Below the pieces are notes generated by a model, which saw only the letters and a program-made list of their open reading frames with translations, did no database searches and was not told the DNA's origin. Below are positions 23,857 to 36,843 of a DNA stretch of 64,000 bases, piece by piece. The stretch is from Struthio camelus (taxonomy: Eukaryota; Chordata; Aves; Struthioniformes; Struthionidae), in contig NC_090982.1 in the NCBI RefSeq assembly GCF_040807025.1, forward strand, positions 81,633,931 through 81,697,930, in the 5' to 3' direction. Within the stretch, counting starts at the first letter, position 1. Each line of letters starts with the position of its first letter. The translations under genes and the position numbers were made by a program.

Positions 23857-25623
23857 AAGAAAGAAATAACTTTGGCAGTTTTGTAACTGCAGTTTATTTA
23901 ACAGGAACAAAACAGATTTATTTCCAGAGGCTCTTGTTGAGTCCTCTTCCCAGTTACAGTGGTTGTCTTTAATGGCAAATGCTTTGCACTAAAGTTTATA
24001 AAGGCATTTATTGGATGAGAATCAATTATTGGAAATATAAGTCTGAAATCTGCTAGCCATATTTCAATCCAGGAATCTGAGATGCTGTCGGATACCATCT
24101 CTTTCTTCAAAGGACTGACAAACTAGGGCTGGGAATAGGATGCAGGGAAAATAATTACATCAGGAAGTTGCATCAAAATTTTCAAAAGGATTGGGCTTGG
24201 ACATCAGAGAGCACAAAGAACGGTAGAGCCTGACGGGCTGGAAAATAGCCTGATAGGCCAAACTAGGTAACCCCTTCCAGAGATCACCTTCAAGTTTTCC
24301 AGTCAAGGACACAATCCGTTAACAATCAGAAGGTTTAGATTCGCACTTCTATAGCTCGGAGCTCACTCATTTAAGTGGGATTCCTGCTGAAATAAAAGAA
24401 GGTGGAAAGATTATCAGGTTCGTGCATGAAATAGTCTTTCTGCTCTCTTTGTTAATTCTTGCTTTCCCATCTAAAAGCCCTCTGAACTTTGGCTGATGGA
24501 TTCATAGAGCAAAATGTACATTGGCTTGTGTTGTAGATAATGCATTTCCTTCTGTTTTTCACTCATTCCCTTTTCTGGACATCATTTGATTTTCTGATGG
24601 GCAGCATAAAAGCCCTTTAGTCTTCTATTCACATTCTGCCCATACGTATCTTAGAACAAATGATTCACACCATCCAAGGCTTTTGCTGATGCTGTATATC
24701 TGGAAAGAAACATTAGTATTGTAAGGAAGAGTAATAACTTGCTTTGGAGTTTGACAATCTGAGACAAGAAGTGAGCTGATTAGGCAGTAATTTGAAAATG
24801 TTTGGAATTATAGTGATAACAGGAACCCAATCTTTAATTGTTTTTCTCTTTTTGATTATAATGCAGAGTGTGGGGGTAGGATGTATTAATGTTTTAGAAC
24901 TAGCATTAGAGATGGGAAAACACTCTTTGGCCAGGACGGGGATACTGCCTACAACTAGTCATTTTCTCAAGTGCACTGTGTGAATCTGAAATAACTCAGC
25001 TGAGTCCAGTAATATTACTTTGCATGTGCACAAATAGAACTAAGTCCTCAGAGCTTAAATAAAACCCCATTCACATCCAAATGTTACTGTTCAAAGTGTG
25101 TGCCATTAATTTAAATGTCATTTGATCCTATTTCTCCAAGAAGCTTGAATGATTACTAGAATGGTCGGAAGAAAAAAGGAGCATCCCTCCTGCAAGAAAA
25201 GACTGAAAAAAAAATAAAAATTGTTGAAACAAGCAGAATTAAAGTTGATGCAAACTTTGATTGCTGTCTCTATGACCTGCAGAGAGAGGAAGAAGGGAAT
25301 ATCAGGGAGGAAAACAGCTACTTGAGTTAAAGTTACTGTAACACAGAATAGATGGGCATAAATGACTATGAATAAATTATATTTAGTCCAGTAATAGACT
25401 TTTATCCACTGGGATCTAGAAACCTTTCTGGAAAATCATTCCTTTAATAACAGTAGGTGAAAAATAGTAACTACTTTTAAAATGATTGCTCTAAGTTTAT
25501 GATAGTGGTTGCATGCCATTGTGTCTATCGTGGCAGAGATGGGGCTGGATGGGCTAGAAAGTCCATTCCACTTTTGTGTTTTCATGTTATTTTAAACTAT
25601 TTTCTAGGGGAGCATATTTTCTT

Positions 25624-25665
25624 AGGTTAGCATATAGGTTGATCAGGTTAGCATACAGGTTGATC
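25624..25665. repeat. 21-bp tandem duplication
   Basis: AGGTTAGCATATAGGTTGAT(C) occurs twice back to back, with a single T-to-C difference in the second copy. A local slippage duplication. Confidence 0.9.
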
Positions 25666-26746
25666 TCTCCTAGTTCTTCCTGTTGATTCTGCTCCTCCTT
25701 CTCAGGAAAAAAATAAAATTCATTAGAAATTGAACAGCAGTGAGAAAGATCTAGATATTTCTTGCAGTAAGCTTCCAGTTTCTGCTTCATTGAATACAAA
25801 GGAGCTTCAGCCTGAGAAACTGAGGAATGGCTGTCCTAGGCTAGTCTTGTGATTTATCTTGTGGTCTTTTTAAAGAAACATGAGATAGAAGTGCAAGCTA
25901 GCTCACAGACCAGAGGAAATTTAGTCTGGGCAGCTGACCCACAAGCATGCTCTGACCACAGAGTTAGTAGCAGCAACTTGACTTGACGGATTTTGAAAAT
26001 CACATTCTTGTTGAGAGAGTTGTCTCTCTCCATGCCTTCCATCAGCCGTCTCAGAACCTGACTAACAGTTCTGTCTCATTTTGCCAAGAGAACACATAAA
26101 ATGAGGTGTTATTCAATGCTGAGGTTTGCCACACGGCTCGATCATAAGCAACTTTGCAAGTCCATTGACTTGTACTGTGAGTCAGAAGTCACTTACAGGA
26201 TTTAAGAGCATCCATACATTTAACTGCTCTCTTTTTACCACTTTCTCTTATAGAGCAGACGGCACCTTCATTAAAAAGTCTTACAATACTTTTCTTTACC
26301 TAGGACATTTTATTTATTCTTCAAGGCTGTCTTGAGTAGCCTTTAAACCCCATTGATAAAGGCTATACATTAAAACATGCAAAACATGTGCTGACATATT
26401 AGCATTTACAATTGCACTAATTATTTTTTCGAGGTATTTTTGTGGGTTTTTTGCTTTCTCATGTTAAACACATTCCCTGTCTTACTGTTTGTTTAATCCA
26501 GGTAAACCACCTCTGCTAATTAAATAATTATTCTACTTCATCCTAGGAGGAAAAAAATAATCACATGGAAACAGAAATAGCAAAAGCAATAAATATTAAA
26601 CAATAACAATAACATATATGTATGTAGGCATATGGATGATACAGAGGTTAGGAGAAGTTCTGCCACTGGACTTTTGCAGAGGAACATTTAGTGACTGATG
26701 CAATAGAGATCTTGCAGGCATCAAAATGTGTGTTCTTACCAGAGCC

Positions 26747-26766
26747 AGTATCTGTATCTGTATCTG
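26747..26766. repeat. (TATCTG)3 short tandem repeat
   Basis: Three hexamer units of TATCTG/GTATCT in a row followed by TAGAATG. Confidence 0.8.
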
Positions 26767-29394
26767 TAGAATGTATGAATGATCTCATGTGGGCTGTTCA
26801 AAGATATGCATATAAATTAGAGAAGTTCAAGGTAATCCATATACCATCTGGAATAAATTTTTGAAAGTGACAATTAGTTATATAATTGGACCATGATTAA
26901 CGGCAGTCCTTTTTTGATTGGCGCTGCCACTCTGAGGCACTTCGAGAATCTTGCTCTGCTGATAAATATCAGTCTTCTAATTTCTGCAAGGCTTTTTATA
27001 CGTTTTTTATTTTCTCAATTAAACCAATAGTGGTATTTTTGGCCTTCCAGCAGTGTTAAATCAGTCACATAACTCACTAAATTAGGAAGATCCTGAAAAT
27101 CCCATCAGATGAATAGACCTAGTGACTATACCCAGAGCGTGTGAGTACTTTTTAAAGAGTAAGCATTTACAGGATCTGTCTTTTAGTTTACAAGGGGTTT
27201 AGGGCAAGGTCTGTCTTCACCTTTGTGCCTGTGCAATGCCAACCTATTCTCAGCATTAAAGAAAGAGTTATTGATCAAAATTCTAATTAATTAATTGTTC
27301 TGATGGCTTTATGTGGGTATCTATTCATAAGGAATTGCTCTGACAGTTTTAGTTCATTTCACATAATCCACTACTACATAATAATGAACCAGTCTTCTTA
27401 TCACCTCAATTTCTTCTGTGTCTTCTACCTCAGATTTGCACCATATAAGAGATAACTTTACCTTACAATTAATTTGAAAAATTATATATATTTTTCCAAG
27501 CAACTTTGTTCCAAGAAATGCATCAATTCTGTATATTTCTTAATTTATTTAGGTCCTTGTAAAGTTTCATCTGATAGACATAAAACTGTAAGATGATAGC
27601 ATTGAAATGCAAGTCACAAGCTTCAATTAGGTACAATCAGAAATCATGCGGTGACTTCATTAAGTATCATTAAGAATGATCAAAATATTGCTCTTAGGAA
27701 AAATACATCAAAAGCATGCATTTACACATTGATTAAACAGGATCTGCAATTTCTAAAATCTGGTACGAGAAAAAAGAATGTAGTAAATTAAGTGCTCATA
27801 CCCTACTTAGCAACAAGGGACTGCTTAGCAACCAACAAAGTGAAAAATAATGGATATGGCAGAGCACAAACTCTCAGCTCCCTTAGAAATGGAAGTATTG
27901 GGCAGCCATAGACAAAAAGCTGAAAGAAATTGCTAGAAAAAGAAAAAAAAAAAGTTTATCCTCTCAATAAAGTCACTCTGATATCAAAGACAGCTCATCT
28001 GACCTAACAGGGAAGCACCTGGCAATCATAAGCCACTGAAGAATTGTTATAGTCACAGTTCCTCAGTCCTAGTCCGCGTGTGGCCTCTTTGGTCACATAT
28101 CAGAGTCAGTGTTAGCAGTAGCTGTGTGTAGGCTCAGAGTTCCCTCTCCATACAGTTTCAGTCAGGTGGGCCTACAGCATTTGTACAGAAAATTTTCATA
28201 TTAGAGCTGCTCTTTGTCTTCTGCTTATGTTTTCCTGCCAGATATAAGCCATCAGGCTCTTCCAGGTGTTTCCAAGCTAGAACAGAAGCCCAAAAATGGG
28301 CTATTTCACAACTGGAGAGTCTGGGCTTTAGTACAATCTTGAGTCTGAACTAACATGAATTTATAGTTACACCCTTTAAGAAAACTTCCCTTAAGTTTCA
28401 GTTTTCTAGCTGTCATCTTTCTGTGAATGAGGTCCTACACTCCTTTCTCAGAATAAAATCTTACTGTCTTTTGACCTTAGCACTTTTAAACAGAAACAAG
28501 TGATTTATTCTTTCTCTTAGAGAAGTGAATGGTGAAAAGACTTGTTACTTTCCTTGCTTCAGATTCAGAGGGCAGAGAGAGCTTTCCTCAGACACCTGCT
28601 AAACCAGGGCTATGTATCTGAAACACCAAAGGGAAAACACCTAAAGCTTACAGAGGCAGACACAGTTGTCAGCGGACTTTCTCTGACCCCATCTGCTCAG
28701 TCCCAGATAAAACGTCAAAGATGCTCTAGTGAGATGCCTAGATGTCTAAAGAAATGGTGCAAAGAAATCCCTCCTAGCATGCAGTTCAGCACACAGTTCA
28801 GGTTGAACATGATGTGGCTAATCTGCATTTTCGATGTAAGCATAGATTTATACCTGCTACTAGCACAGTGATTATTACATTGGATAAGACCTATCATCCC
28901 TCCATACCGGTATTTGCTCTTGACACGTGCTCCCTTGCCCATGTGTTGTTAACAAGGGATATTGCTAGTGTGCATATACATACCTACTTTTATTTTGCAG
29001 TTGTTTAAAATCTTGTCTTAGGAAATTTCAGTGACCATTTATTCTGCCGTATAAACAAACATAAAGCAAAAAGTATACATCTATCCTTTCCACCATTCCT
29101 TACAATTTTATCTTCTTTTTAATTCAGTGTTGACCCCTTTGTAACAGAAGAACAAGATCTCCGTCTTTCTCTTCTGGATTCAGCACTTGGTCTTGACAAA
29201 ACCTGTTTTATTCAAAAATCTCAGAGCAGATAACAAATATTAAAACTAATATCTTCTAAAGTGACCTCAGATTCTTACTTGACTCCTGTAAGGGAACTAT
29301 GAATTGGACTAGGCAGGAATGGGTATGGACAGCCTAAAGTTTACAAATTATATTTCTCAAGACCCTTGTGCAGTATGCAAATACTCCTATATTT

Positions 29395-29550
29395 GCTTAT
29401 AGATAAAATAAACTCAGACACCAAAAGGTTAAGTGGCTTGCTCAAGGCTGCACAGCAAAGCAATGCCAAAGCCACACACAGCTGCCCAGGGTCCTAGCTT
29501 CCAGTCTCTTACTCTACCTGCTGTATTGATTCTCCCTTTACAATCACTCC
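29395..29550 (-). mobile_element. MIR-type SINE relic, well recognisable
   Basis: The plus strand reads AAAAGGTTAAGTGGCTTGCT then CAAGGCTGCACAGCAAAGCA, the reverse complement of the MIR core ('agctgtgtgaccttgggcaagtcacttaacc'). It continues with GGGTCCTAGCTTCCAGTCTC and TTACTCTACCTGCTGTATT, which fits the reverse complement of the MIR 5' portion ('...actctggagccagactgcctgggttc...'). It is one of the two clearest MIR relics here. Confidence 0.65.
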
Positions 29551-29648
29551 AACATGTTGATGGGCCACAAAGCTAATGGAAAATTAAAACAAGCTTAAAA
29601 AGTTTATCTATGGACGTTGGCTGACCACTTAATTCTACCAAGGGAGGT

Positions 29649-29686
29649 CAAAAAAAAGAAGAAAAAGAAGAAAGAAAAAAGGAAAA
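29649..29686. repeat. GA/A-rich purine tract
   Basis: Runs of AAAAAAAAGAAGAAAAAGAA and AAGAAAAAAGGAAAAA; purely purine for nearly 40 bp. Low-complexity. Confidence 0.9.
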
Positions 29687-32479
29687 ATGTCAGAACTGAT
29701 TGATTAAGGGAAGAAGCAGGTACCTGAGAAATGCCTGGTCTGATGCCAGTACTGGTTCAGGTCAGACAGGGCTATTTTTAAATTATTTGGTATTTTCAGA
29801 AATTGATTACTTGCCTAACACATTAAGAAGTAGCTCTACACATTCATTTAATGGGCCAGTGCCTCTTGTACAGGTCTGAAACAGTCACATTCAATCTCAT
29901 CTACTCGTCGTTAAGTAGTGTTTTCTTCTTCAGTGTGTTTATTTACTGCCAATGCTGTAAGCGTAAAATATATAACCAAAAATAAATAATACCTTAAGTA
30001 GTCTTTCAGCGATATGGGCCTTTAGGACAAGTGACTTCACTTTAGCGCTGGTGAGCTCAGCTAGGGCTGAGACATTACTTCTCATTCTTTGATATCCCTG
30101 CAAATTGAACAATACTTTATTTACCTAGTGTTAGCTTTTTAATATGCATCCACCTCAGTCCAAAACCGTTCTGAAAACAAAACAAACAAACAGAACCCTC
30201 ATTATAGGTTTTTATAATCAGCAAAGACAAATAAATAATGAGTCATTTTAATTTGATGATACTGTATGTATTGGACTAAGAGCACTATATTTTTGATGAG
30301 GCAAAAACAGTAAAAAAACTTTTGGAGTAACTAAGAGTCTGCTAATGTATTGATTGTCTATTAATCCGCAGGCAGGGCTGGGCTTTATGACTATCTCAGT
30401 TTTATTACTGACCTTCCCGAGTGAGAAGATACTCAGAGCTACATTTCTAATAGCATGTCCATTTTTCTAAAGGTTGTTTCTAATGAGGCACCCCAAACCA
30501 TAATATAGATGTTTCTTAACCAAGTAGGCTATAATTACATGCTCATGACCTTATTGGCTGTAATGCTGACTAAAACATGATGACTGGCTCCAGGAAAAAA
30601 GATATCAGTTACAGGAGCACCTTAATTTTGTTTCACATCAGAGTTTCAGGAAAACACAATGAGGTAGGCTGTAATAATAAAAAGCATGTATCCTGAGCAC
30701 GAGAAACTGCATTCTTACCATAGTTAACACAGATCTCCTACCTACCTGCAGGCCTGCCTGCCACCTCACTTATTGTTAATAAAACAAGGTGGCAGCAAAG
30801 CTCGGCCATCTCACCAAGTAAAGGAGAAACAGATTTTCAGCCTCTCAAGTTAGGCAGTTAATTTTTAATGTGGGTCTTTCTTTGACTTATGCTCCCAGAT
30901 TTAGAAATGTTACCCTTAGTCTTTAACTTCTCTAACAGGATGATCTCTCAAGGTTTGATGTGCCTTCTTCTGCTATTGCCCTCAACGAAGGCCAAAATTT
31001 ATGTAAACCATAAATCGGGCAGTCGTCTTCTATTGACATTGTGTCTTAAATTCTTCGTTCTGAAAAAGCTATTCAGCGATTCTCTATACAATTGTGCAAA
31101 ACAATTCTACTTGAACAGGGTTGCCTTACAAAAGACATAGCCCACACCTGTGGATATCCCATCCTGTACAGTCACACCTCATTGCTATGAATTTATGTTG
31201 GCCTTGTCTCAGACAGAAGCTGATCCCTGTCGCTGCTTGAAATTGAATTTTGTGTGTCTAAAAAGGAAGACCATCTAAGGCTCTTCTACTTCCACATTAC
31301 TGTAAAACACAATGAAAAACTAATTCAGTATTGTTTTATTATTTTATTAGCTTTAATATTATAATGATGAAGATGATGAATAAAGCTATCAGCCTCAATG
31401 ATATCTTCTGAGTTATCTTTCCATTCAATTTCCTCAGTAGAAGGCATATAATTCAGTTTTCCCTAGAACTGGTAGTAGTTTTTTTTATAAACTTCAAATA
31501 TTGACCTCTTGATAAATAAGTAATTAATCAATTGCTACGAAAATTTGAGTAAAAAAGTGATGTTGCAGAATTAGACAGAGGTAAGGGGAACAGCCTTCAC
31601 TCCTTTGAGTCAGGGAGGTGCAGAAGATCTGTGACTTTCAGTCATCCTGTCTTTGCATACTAACTACATGGCTGCTTTGAAGTATATGTCTGCTTCAAGT
31701 TATGTTCCACTATTCATTTTGGTTTTCTCATCCACTGGCCATGCCTCTGCAGTTCCCTAAACCTTTTGTAATATAAAATATTAGTAGGCTTTCCTCTGCA
31801 CATACCTGGCCCTTGCAGGACCTCATTGTTTGCCACAGAGACTGTACAGATGGGGAAGCAGAAGACAGCTCTCAGGTCATCTTGCTCATTCTTCTTTTTT
31901 GGCCTCAGTATAAACCTCATTATTCATTGCTCGGTGGACCCAGAGGTCTATCCATTCCAGCAATAAATATTACCATAATCTAATACATCTCACAGTAAGG
32001 TGTGTGCTCTAATATTCTTACACAATTTTGTTTCCTTGATTTCATCCTATCATTCCTAAATATCCCCCTATGAATCTCTTACTAAGTCTCTTTAATTGCA
32101 CAATTGTATGTTTTCTTCCAACTTAGCCAAGTGATAAGCGCCTAACTCAGCTCATCATGCTTTCCATTTTCTTCAACATGCAAGTAACTATCCCCCCTCC
32201 CCCTTTACTCAAAAACTAAAAAATAGTGTAAGCTCAAAGGATGTTTCTGGATTAGAGGTGTTTACAATGCAGGATCGACATGCTCAGGGCAGAGGGTGTG
32301 GTATTTGCCACAAAGGGTTAAAAGGTATTGTCTCTCATGCCTAATACAGCAAGTAATCGTGTGTTATTTAAGTCTCTCAAAAAGTTTATGAAAAAAAAAT
32401 CCTTTATATAACACTCTGGAAATAATCGGGTTCATTGCTCATTGCAGTAATAATCATTAGCAAGTCCATTCACCAAGCA

Positions 32480-32610
32480 TTTTTAACTTGGTTTCATGAC
32501 GGAGATACTAAGGCACAGAAACTCAGCGGAAGTCACCAGAGGTCAAATGAATTTTTATTAGTGCCGGGAACAGAAATAACATTGGGAAATGCAGCATTTT
32601 ACTGCCATAG
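32480..32610 (-). mobile_element. Possible MIR-type SINE relic
   Basis: GGAGATACTAAGGCACAGAA then CTCAGCGGAAGTCACCAGAG resembles the reverse complement of the MIR segment 'gggaaactgaggcacagagaggttaagtgacttgcc'. The following GTGCCGGGAACAGAAATAAC could be the 'gagctgggaatagaac' part. Weaker than the copies at 29.4 and 51.4 kb. Confidence 0.4.
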
Positions 32611-35600
32611 TCTTCATCCACAAAGCCACATCTTACTACTCTCACTGAAAGATTTTATCTGTTTATTGTTTTCAGAGATAAATAACTAAAAGTTCTTGTA
32701 TCAGACATTTCGGGTATGAATTTTCAAATGTGCATACATCTATATCTAATTCATTAAACTTTGCGGTCACTGAGCATTTTTGTAAATACTTGGTGGTCAT
32801 CTATATGTCCTGGCATAAAAAGGACCACAGACCCAGCAACAACTTTAAGGAGGACCTGTTTTTCACTGAAATATTCCTCAAAGAAAATTTTATATTTTTA
32901 TAGTTAATTTGCAGTTAATTCTTTTATTGCCATTATTAAAAACAACTAGAAGATGTAGACTTCTACTGAAAAATACAATAGAGGTTAATAATTGAACGTT
33001 TCCATTTCATAGTCTCAGAAAAAAAAAAAAAGGACAAACAGAAAACCCAAGTGCATTATTATTAATCAGCAGTTTTGCAACAGTGCGTAGGGGCCCCAAT
33101 CAACTACACATTATGGAAGACGCAAAACACAGAATTAAATCTTTACTCCAGTAAAATGACTATAATATTCTACTAACTTCACTGAAAGTTTCATTCCTGC
33201 CTAGAGACAATCCCTTTTCTGAAGAGTTTACAAAATTTAGTCTCCAATTTTGCAAACATGCAATGTGCCTAACTTTTCTCAGGTGATTAGTAAAGCTCTT
33301 TTTTTATTCAGCCCCAGCACGAGAACAAATTACAAAGATAAAAGCATTGCAGGGACTGAAGTGGAGTTGGATTTGTTGTCTGTGACGCCTTTATCATCTG
33401 CGATAACTTTACTGAAGGTTACACAGATTTTTAAGAACTAGACTGGGGGTTAATTTAATAGATGATGTAACTAGCAGGTGTAATAAACAAATCTGAGGAA
33501 AGGGGAAAGAAGTCTAGCAGTAATGTAAATGGATATTTAAGGCAGACAGCTTGGTGCTTTATTTATTTGTGCATGTTTTCTGTTGGAAATGAACTACAGG
33601 CAGATCAGGCTGTAATGAGATCACAGCGTTCCTTCTTCAGTACGTTTCTTGCCAGCTCCATTTTCTGACTCGCTATCGTGTTATGAACACTGCAAGAAAC
33701 TCTTACATTCAGATCCTCGTTTCATCACCATCATCTTTTTAGTTTAACTCTTCAAAAATCTACAGCAATGTGCTTCATTTCTAAATTTTATAGCACTTGT
33801 ACTTACTTGAATGCTGAGCTTGGATGAGCACCACAGGTTTTCTAAGTCAGGTATTCCCCAGCACAAGGGAGTCTTGTCTAAGTACTGTTGCTGGGCAGTT
33901 ACTAGGCACACCACAGTGTTCGGACAAATCCGTGTCCTTTCACTGTCTGCCAGCACTGGTGTCAGGGCAAATCACACAGCTTTACTTCACTCCGGCTGCA
34001 AAGCTTTTGTTTCTGCAGTTGACTTGAGAACAGAATCAGCTTTAGGGTAGGGGAAGAAAAATAGGAGTTTCAGTACTTACTTTTTAGTGCCTGGTGCCTA
34101 TTTTTCCCGGATCTCCCCGTGAAATTCTCAGCTTTGACCTATGACTGGACTGAGTGGATTTGGCATATCCAGGGTCCCAATCACTCTCCGTTTCAGAAAG
34201 GGGAATAAACATGTGCTTAATTAAAGGGCGTAAATTTTCCCTGCTAATACAAATTTCTGACTTAAAAGTATTAGCATGAATAATGAGTTACTTAGAGATA
34301 AAACTAAAAACTCTGAAACATATTTATATTCGAGGCTCAGAGGCTAAACACTGCTGAAGCTCTATGAGGATTTTCAGCAAACCTCATGAGTAACTTACAG
34401 GTGGCTGGAGCTTGCATTGACCATCTGGATAGAGGTCTTTATGCCCTGAATACAGTTTGTCATCAGTGCTATTGTCAGGAGAAAAATACCCGCATCACTT
34501 GCCATTAGCCTAGAAAGACGAGACTATACCCACCAGGTACAAAACCATTACAGTTAAATACAGACTATAAACGATATCAGCTTTTCTTTCCTCCTCACAA
34601 CCATTTTCTATCATGAAAGAAAAAACAAACAAGCAAGCAAAAAACCTGAAAAACATGCATGCGACATCTGATTTATCCTTGTACTTGTAATTTATTAGTA
34701 CTCTCCATGTATTTTGTAATGCCTCTGTGACAATGACTGTGATTTCCACTTCTCATCTGGCTGTTAAAATAAATCTTCAATGAAACTGAGGAATGGGGAA
34801 TAGCTTAAGAGGTGCTATTGTTCAAAGTTAGTCTTTTCCACTTAGTCCTGTGTTGTATCGTTCATCCATGCTTTGGAATCTGAAATTATGGAAGGTAGGG
34901 CTAAGAAGAGAATAAAGGACCGGTGGCAAAACCATTCTAAATCTCTATTCTTAAGAGATAAGGGGGAAAAAAAAACACACCTAAAAACATATTTTTTCAT
35001 TCACTTCCTTTTCTGGTTACAACAATAGCACAGAAAACCGACACTTAAAACTGGATTGATCACTGGGTAGATGATATATAGCCGTTATGAGTAGGAGAAA
35101 GAAACTGATAAATGTTTTTTTTTTTTTTCCCTTCACAACCTTTTTCTAAAGCTGCAGAAAATGTGTCATGCATAAAAAGTATGCAATTTTCATGTAATTA
35201 GAGGAACAGGAGATGAAAATGAGTTCCATCAGAGCAATCAAGGATGGTAATGTGGCATGGATTTGTCAGTGCCTATTTGTCATGAAAGCAAAACCCAACA
35301 AGAGTTCTATATTTTATTTCATTATTATCATTATTATATCTTAAAAAAAATCAGTAAAATGTAGATTTGTAAGTGTGAAGAACACAAAAAGCCCCAAACT
35401 AAAAAATCTTCATTTTTTGCAAAGCTTATTTTTATTTTGGAGAATGCATCAGTTTTGTCCCTTCAAATAGAATTAAAAGTGTGATTAATTCTTATGTTAT
35501 TATAGTTCTGCTCCAATATTATATTCCTGTGTTAGCTGCTTCCATTCTATAAATTCGTATCACAGCCTCTGGTCTGTTAAAGACTCCCCGTCTCCTCCCA

Positions 35601-36129
35601 CTAACTAATGACTGAGGCATCTAGATTAGGAATGTAATGATTCTAAATTCCCCTATAATTGATCCGAAAAGAAATGCTTCCCACTGTCCCTGAGAACTCA
35701 CTAGCTCCTGACCTGTCCCCACCTGCCTGTAGAGCAAGGTCATGTGTAGTCACCTAAATTGTGTGACTCAGGTGAGCACCCCAGGTTAGCCAGGGTGAAA
35801 CTGGGCCGTATACAAAAAACTCAGCTACATCGGTCCACACAAGTCCCGTTACACCTTCACTTGCCCTGATGATCCTCAGGTGGCATGTGTAAGTACAGCT
35901 CCCCTGAAGTGTAGGAGCCAGGCCTCTGTGTCTCAGCAGCAGCAATTGAACGACCAAAGGGAGGAAAAAGTTTGCTGGTGTTGTATTAACTGTGTTCTCG
36001 ATGCTTCCACAGAGCATATAAATTCACTAGAACCGTGGCTGTACGTTTGCATAGTGCCTGGGGATGGCAGTTTTAATGAAATAATAAAAGCAAGAACACT
36101 GTAAATCAGTGTCAGTAATAATAACTCAG

Positions 36130-36250
36130 GATGATAGGATCTGCCTTGCAGGGTCAGATCAAAGGTCCATCTAGCCTAATGTTCTGTTGATGACAGCGGT
36201 CAAAGACAAAATACTTAGGGGAAAAAAAAGTAGCAACAAGGCAAATATGC
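36130..36250. mobile_element. Ancient amniote interspersed repeat fragment
   Basis: GATAGGATCTGCCTTGCAGG then GTCAGATCAAAGGTCCATCT, AGCCTAATGTTCTGTTGATG and ACAGCGGTCAAAGACAAAAT matches from memory a repeat abundant in turtle and crocodile DNA ('gggtcagaccaaaggtccatctagcccagtatcctgt...gacagtggcca'). Family name and orientation not determined by eye; probably an old LINE- or SINE-derived element. Confidence 0.55.
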
Positions 36251-36797
36251 AGACATTGTTTATGTGGTATATTCTCTCAGCTTCTGGAAAATCTGTGGTT
36301 TAGAGTCTGATGACTCAAACCATGATATACATGGTTAATATGGTTCAATTTATTTCTGGAAGGAAGCACTAAGCATTTACAATGGTTAGTGACAGTTTTA
36401 AAAATTGCTGCTCAGGAAATATCCCTTCATTTATTTCCTATAAATATTTTATTTTATTATAGTCTAGTTATGCACCAAAATAATATGGGCATTGTACACA
36501 TACATACACACTCCCCAATATGTTACAGGCTACTCTGATTATAAATGCAGAGCCCTTTAAAGGTTACTGGCGGTTAATATATTCCCTGTGTTCTCCCTTT
36601 GGGCTGAAGGTGGGAGACAGTTGCTCTCGAGTTGCATATGGCTCTCCAGAGCCATCCATGATAGGTCTCTTCTCAGTCTTTCAAGCTGGCATATGCACAG
36701 ATTTCCTGCTAATGCAACAGTAGCAACAAAAACAAGAACCTGACAAGACAGAGAGTGAAAAACTGTTTTATTTTGTTACTGGAGTATTTTGCATTAT

Positions 36798-36843
36798 AGA
36801 TTTCTCCTAAGGGTGCTTGCTGAGAGATTTCTCCTACGGGTGC
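36798..36843. repeat. 19-bp direct repeat, 8-bp spacer
   Basis: AGATTTCTCCTAAGGGTGC and AGATTTCTCCTACGGGTGC differ at one base and are separated by TTGCTGAG (period 27 bp). A local duplication. Confidence 0.9.

Larger units (their letters stand above)
18391..29394. other. Long noncoding AT-rich stretch, no gene seen
   Basis: Eleven kilobases with no supported coding region. Only simple repeats stand out, listed separately. The 28.5-28.9 kb open frame (109 codons) follows a TTGCTTCAG acceptor-like sequence but has no recognisable domain and no matching donor I could defend, so I leave it unannotated. Other frames are short and AT-rich. Confidence 0.55.
29551..36129. other. Noncoding AT-rich stretch, no gene seen
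   Basis: No supported coding region. A purine tract lies at 29649-29686 and a weak MIR-like relic at about 32.5 kb. Open frames at 30889-31140, 33811-34050 and 35754-36017 lack any recognisable domain. The block at 35.7-36.1 kb is more GC-rich than its surroundings and might be an old repeat I cannot name. Confidence 0.5.

Noticed and set aside
28542..28871. Possible exon: 109-codon frame after an acceptor-like TTGCTTCAG
   Set aside because: No recognisable protein similarity, no defensible donor site, and such acceptor-like words are common in pyrimidine-rich noncoding DNA.
35754..36017. 87-codon minus-strand frame in a GC-richer stretch
   Set aside because: No recognisable domain; the surrounding block looks more like old repeat debris than an exon.
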